Positions 63,135 through 64,000 of a DNA stretch of 64,000 nucleotides are shown in pieces. Below the pieces are notes generated by a model. That model saw nothing but the letters and a program-made list of their open reading frames with translations, searched no databases and was not told the DNA's origin. Origin of the DNA: Lysobacter sp. Root916 (GTDB lineage: Bacteria; Pseudomonadota; Gammaproteobacteria; Xanthomonadales; Xanthomonadaceae); contig NZ_LMJF01000017.1 in assembly GCF_001429785.1 (NCBI RefSeq), forward strand, positions 64,586 through 128,585, written 5' to 3'. Positions within the stretch are counted from its first letter, which is position 1, and each line of letters opens with the position of its first letter. The position numbers and the translations under genes were made by a program.

Positions 63135-63390
63135 GTCATTCCCGCGAAGGCGGGAATCCAGTGACTTGGTTGTCGTAGCGATTGCGATGGATTCGAACGG
63201 AGGTGGCTCGCATTGCCGTTCTTCATAGCACTCGCCGTTGACGCTACATGGCGCTTAAGTCACTGGATTCCCGCTTTCGCGGGAATGACGGCGGAAGGAG
63301 CGCGGCAGATCCATCATGGCTGCGTTCGACCTCATCACGATTGCCGCAACAGCCAAGTCACTGGATTCCCGCCTTCGCGGGAATGACGGC
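63135..63390. repeat. Three GTCATTCCCGCGAAGGCGGGAAT repeats
   Basis: Copies lie at 63135-63169 (+), 63257-63289 (-) and 63353-63390 (-). Each has the stem ATTCCCGC / GCGGGAAT and the tail CCAGTGACTT. They fill most of the 395-bp gap between the HAD gene and edd; I see no gene there. The family is common in proteobacterial intergenic DNA. Confidence 0.82.
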
Positions 63391-63448
63391 CGTAGTGACG
63401 TCGCGATAACGGTGCGATAGCGACAAGGGTTAATGCATCAACGCGGTC

Positions 63449-64000
63449 CTATCCCTCCTCCCGCGCAAACACCCCCGCCCCCCGATCCGCCGGTACGGCG
63501 TAATCGCGGAACGCGGCGAACAATTCACGGCCCATGCCGACGTGATGCGAGGACAGATCCGCGCGCGCATGTTCGCGCTGGGTCCAATCGTCCTCGGTGC
63601 GCAGGCTGAGCGTGCCCGCGATAGCGTCCACGCGCACGACGTCGCCGTCGCGCAGCTGCGCCAGCGGGCCGCCGCAGGCGGCTTCCGGGGTGACGTGGAT
63701 GGCCGCCGGCACTTGGCCGGAGGCGCCGGACATGCGGCCGTCGGTGACCAGGGCGACGCGATGGCCGCGCTTTTGCAGCACAGTCAGCGTGGGAGTGAGC
63801 TGGTGCAGTTCCGGCATGCCGTTCGCGCGCGGGCCCTGGAAGCGCACCACCACCACCACGTCGCGCTCGAGCTCGCCGCGTTCGAAGGCCTGCTTGACCT
63901 CGTACTGCTCGCTGAACACCCGGCACGGCGCTTCGACCACCCAGCGGTCCTCGGGCACCGCCGAGACCTTGATCGCGGCGGTGCCGAGTTCGCCGACCAG
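63449..64000 (-). CDS. edd: 6-phosphogluconate dehydratase (C-terminal part, cut by the right edge)
   Basis: The frame is open to the last base; 183 codons are visible plus the stop. VKVSAV-type [57 protein letters not shown] and the end [18 protein letters not shown] match the C-terminal domain of the IlvD/Edd family and fit Edd better than IlvD. It makes KDPG from 6-phosphogluconate with an Fe-S cluster whose cysteines lie outside the window. Nearby eda supports the name. Confidence 0.92.
   Translation of the reverse strand: MVGELGTAAIKVSAVPEDRWVVEAPCRVFSEQYEVKQAFERGELERDVVVVVRFQGPRANGMPELHQLTPTLTVLQKRGHRVALVTDGRMSGASGQVPAAIHVTPEAACGGPLAQLRDGDVVRVDAIAGTLSLRTEDDWTQREHARADLSSHHVGMGRELFAAFRDYAVPADRGAGVFAREEG

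Noticed and set aside
63007-63228. Short plus-strand frame containing PRRRESSDL
   Set aside because: It is the translation of the CATTCCCGCGAAGGCGGGAAT repeat and not a gene.

Overview
The window is a G+C-rich (about 70%) chromosomal segment of a gammaproteobacterium of the Xanthomonadaceae, most likely Lysobacter or a close relative. This is an inference from gene content: the TorF-type porin-glnK-amtB cluster, the glucokinase/FucP-type permease/TonB receptor/GH20 locus with Entner-Doudoroff genes beside it, the secreted subtilase, and abundant GTAG-headed and other short intergenic repeats. I see no rRNA, tRNA, transposase, phage gene or CRISPR array. Gene density is normal and most genes look like housekeeping or lineage-specific functions.

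Layout. 1-1.75 kb: tail of a membrane or exported protein, then a secreted HExxH protein behind two BlaI-like operators. 1.8-6 kb: serine hydrolase, BASS-family transporter, class II aldolase, and a divergent CRP/FNR regulator. 6-12.8 kb: RND efflux pump and adaptor divergent from an AraC regulator, then a VOC protein with a second AraC regulator. 13-18.9 kb: nitrogen block (amtB, glnK, TorF-type porin, GNAT, glnA), with a complete-looking sigma-54/IHF/NtrC control region for glnA, then uppP. 18.9-31.4 kb: META/DUF4377 lipoprotein, RDD protein, PEBP protein, exonuclease, TPR/sulfotransferase-like protein, a lipid set (hydrolase, acyltransferase, thioesterase), a small unknown ORF, a block of 42-bp repeats inside an inverted repeat, the GTGA-coupled sixA-yceI-PLD operon, and a ParA ATPase. 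31.4-39.5 kb: two paralogous membrane-anchored proteins of unknown function, a large subtilase, an AEC transporter and a Ycf46-like AAA ATPase. 39.7-41.7 kb: a tetR/tetA-like divergent pair with two tetO-like operators. 41.9-45.8 kb: a putative operon of gamma-glutamyltransferase, TPR-2OG-Fe(II) oxygenase and gamma-glutamylcyclotransferase. 46-50.1 kb: a response regulator-EAL gene and a hybrid histidine kinase with HPt domain. 50.3-64 kb: sugar block (unknown secreted protein, GH20 hexosaminidase, TonB receptor, glucokinase, divergent FucP/NagP-type permease, methyltransferase, LacI regulator, eda, HAD phosphatase, edd cut by the right edge).

How the parts fit. The sugar block can be read as uptake and use of (N-acetyl)hexose oligosaccharides: TonB receptor in the outer membrane, GH20 enzyme on the cell-envelope side, permease in the inner membrane, glucokinase, then Entner-Doudoroff enzymes, probably under the local LacI regulator, whose likely operator is a perfect 16-bp palindrome between glk and the permease gene. 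The nitrogen block couples ammonium entry and PII signalling to glutamine synthetase. The least explained pieces are the gamma-glutamyl/2OG oxygenase operon, the two anchored paralogues, the small ORF at 26.8 kb and the HExxH protein with its paired operators.
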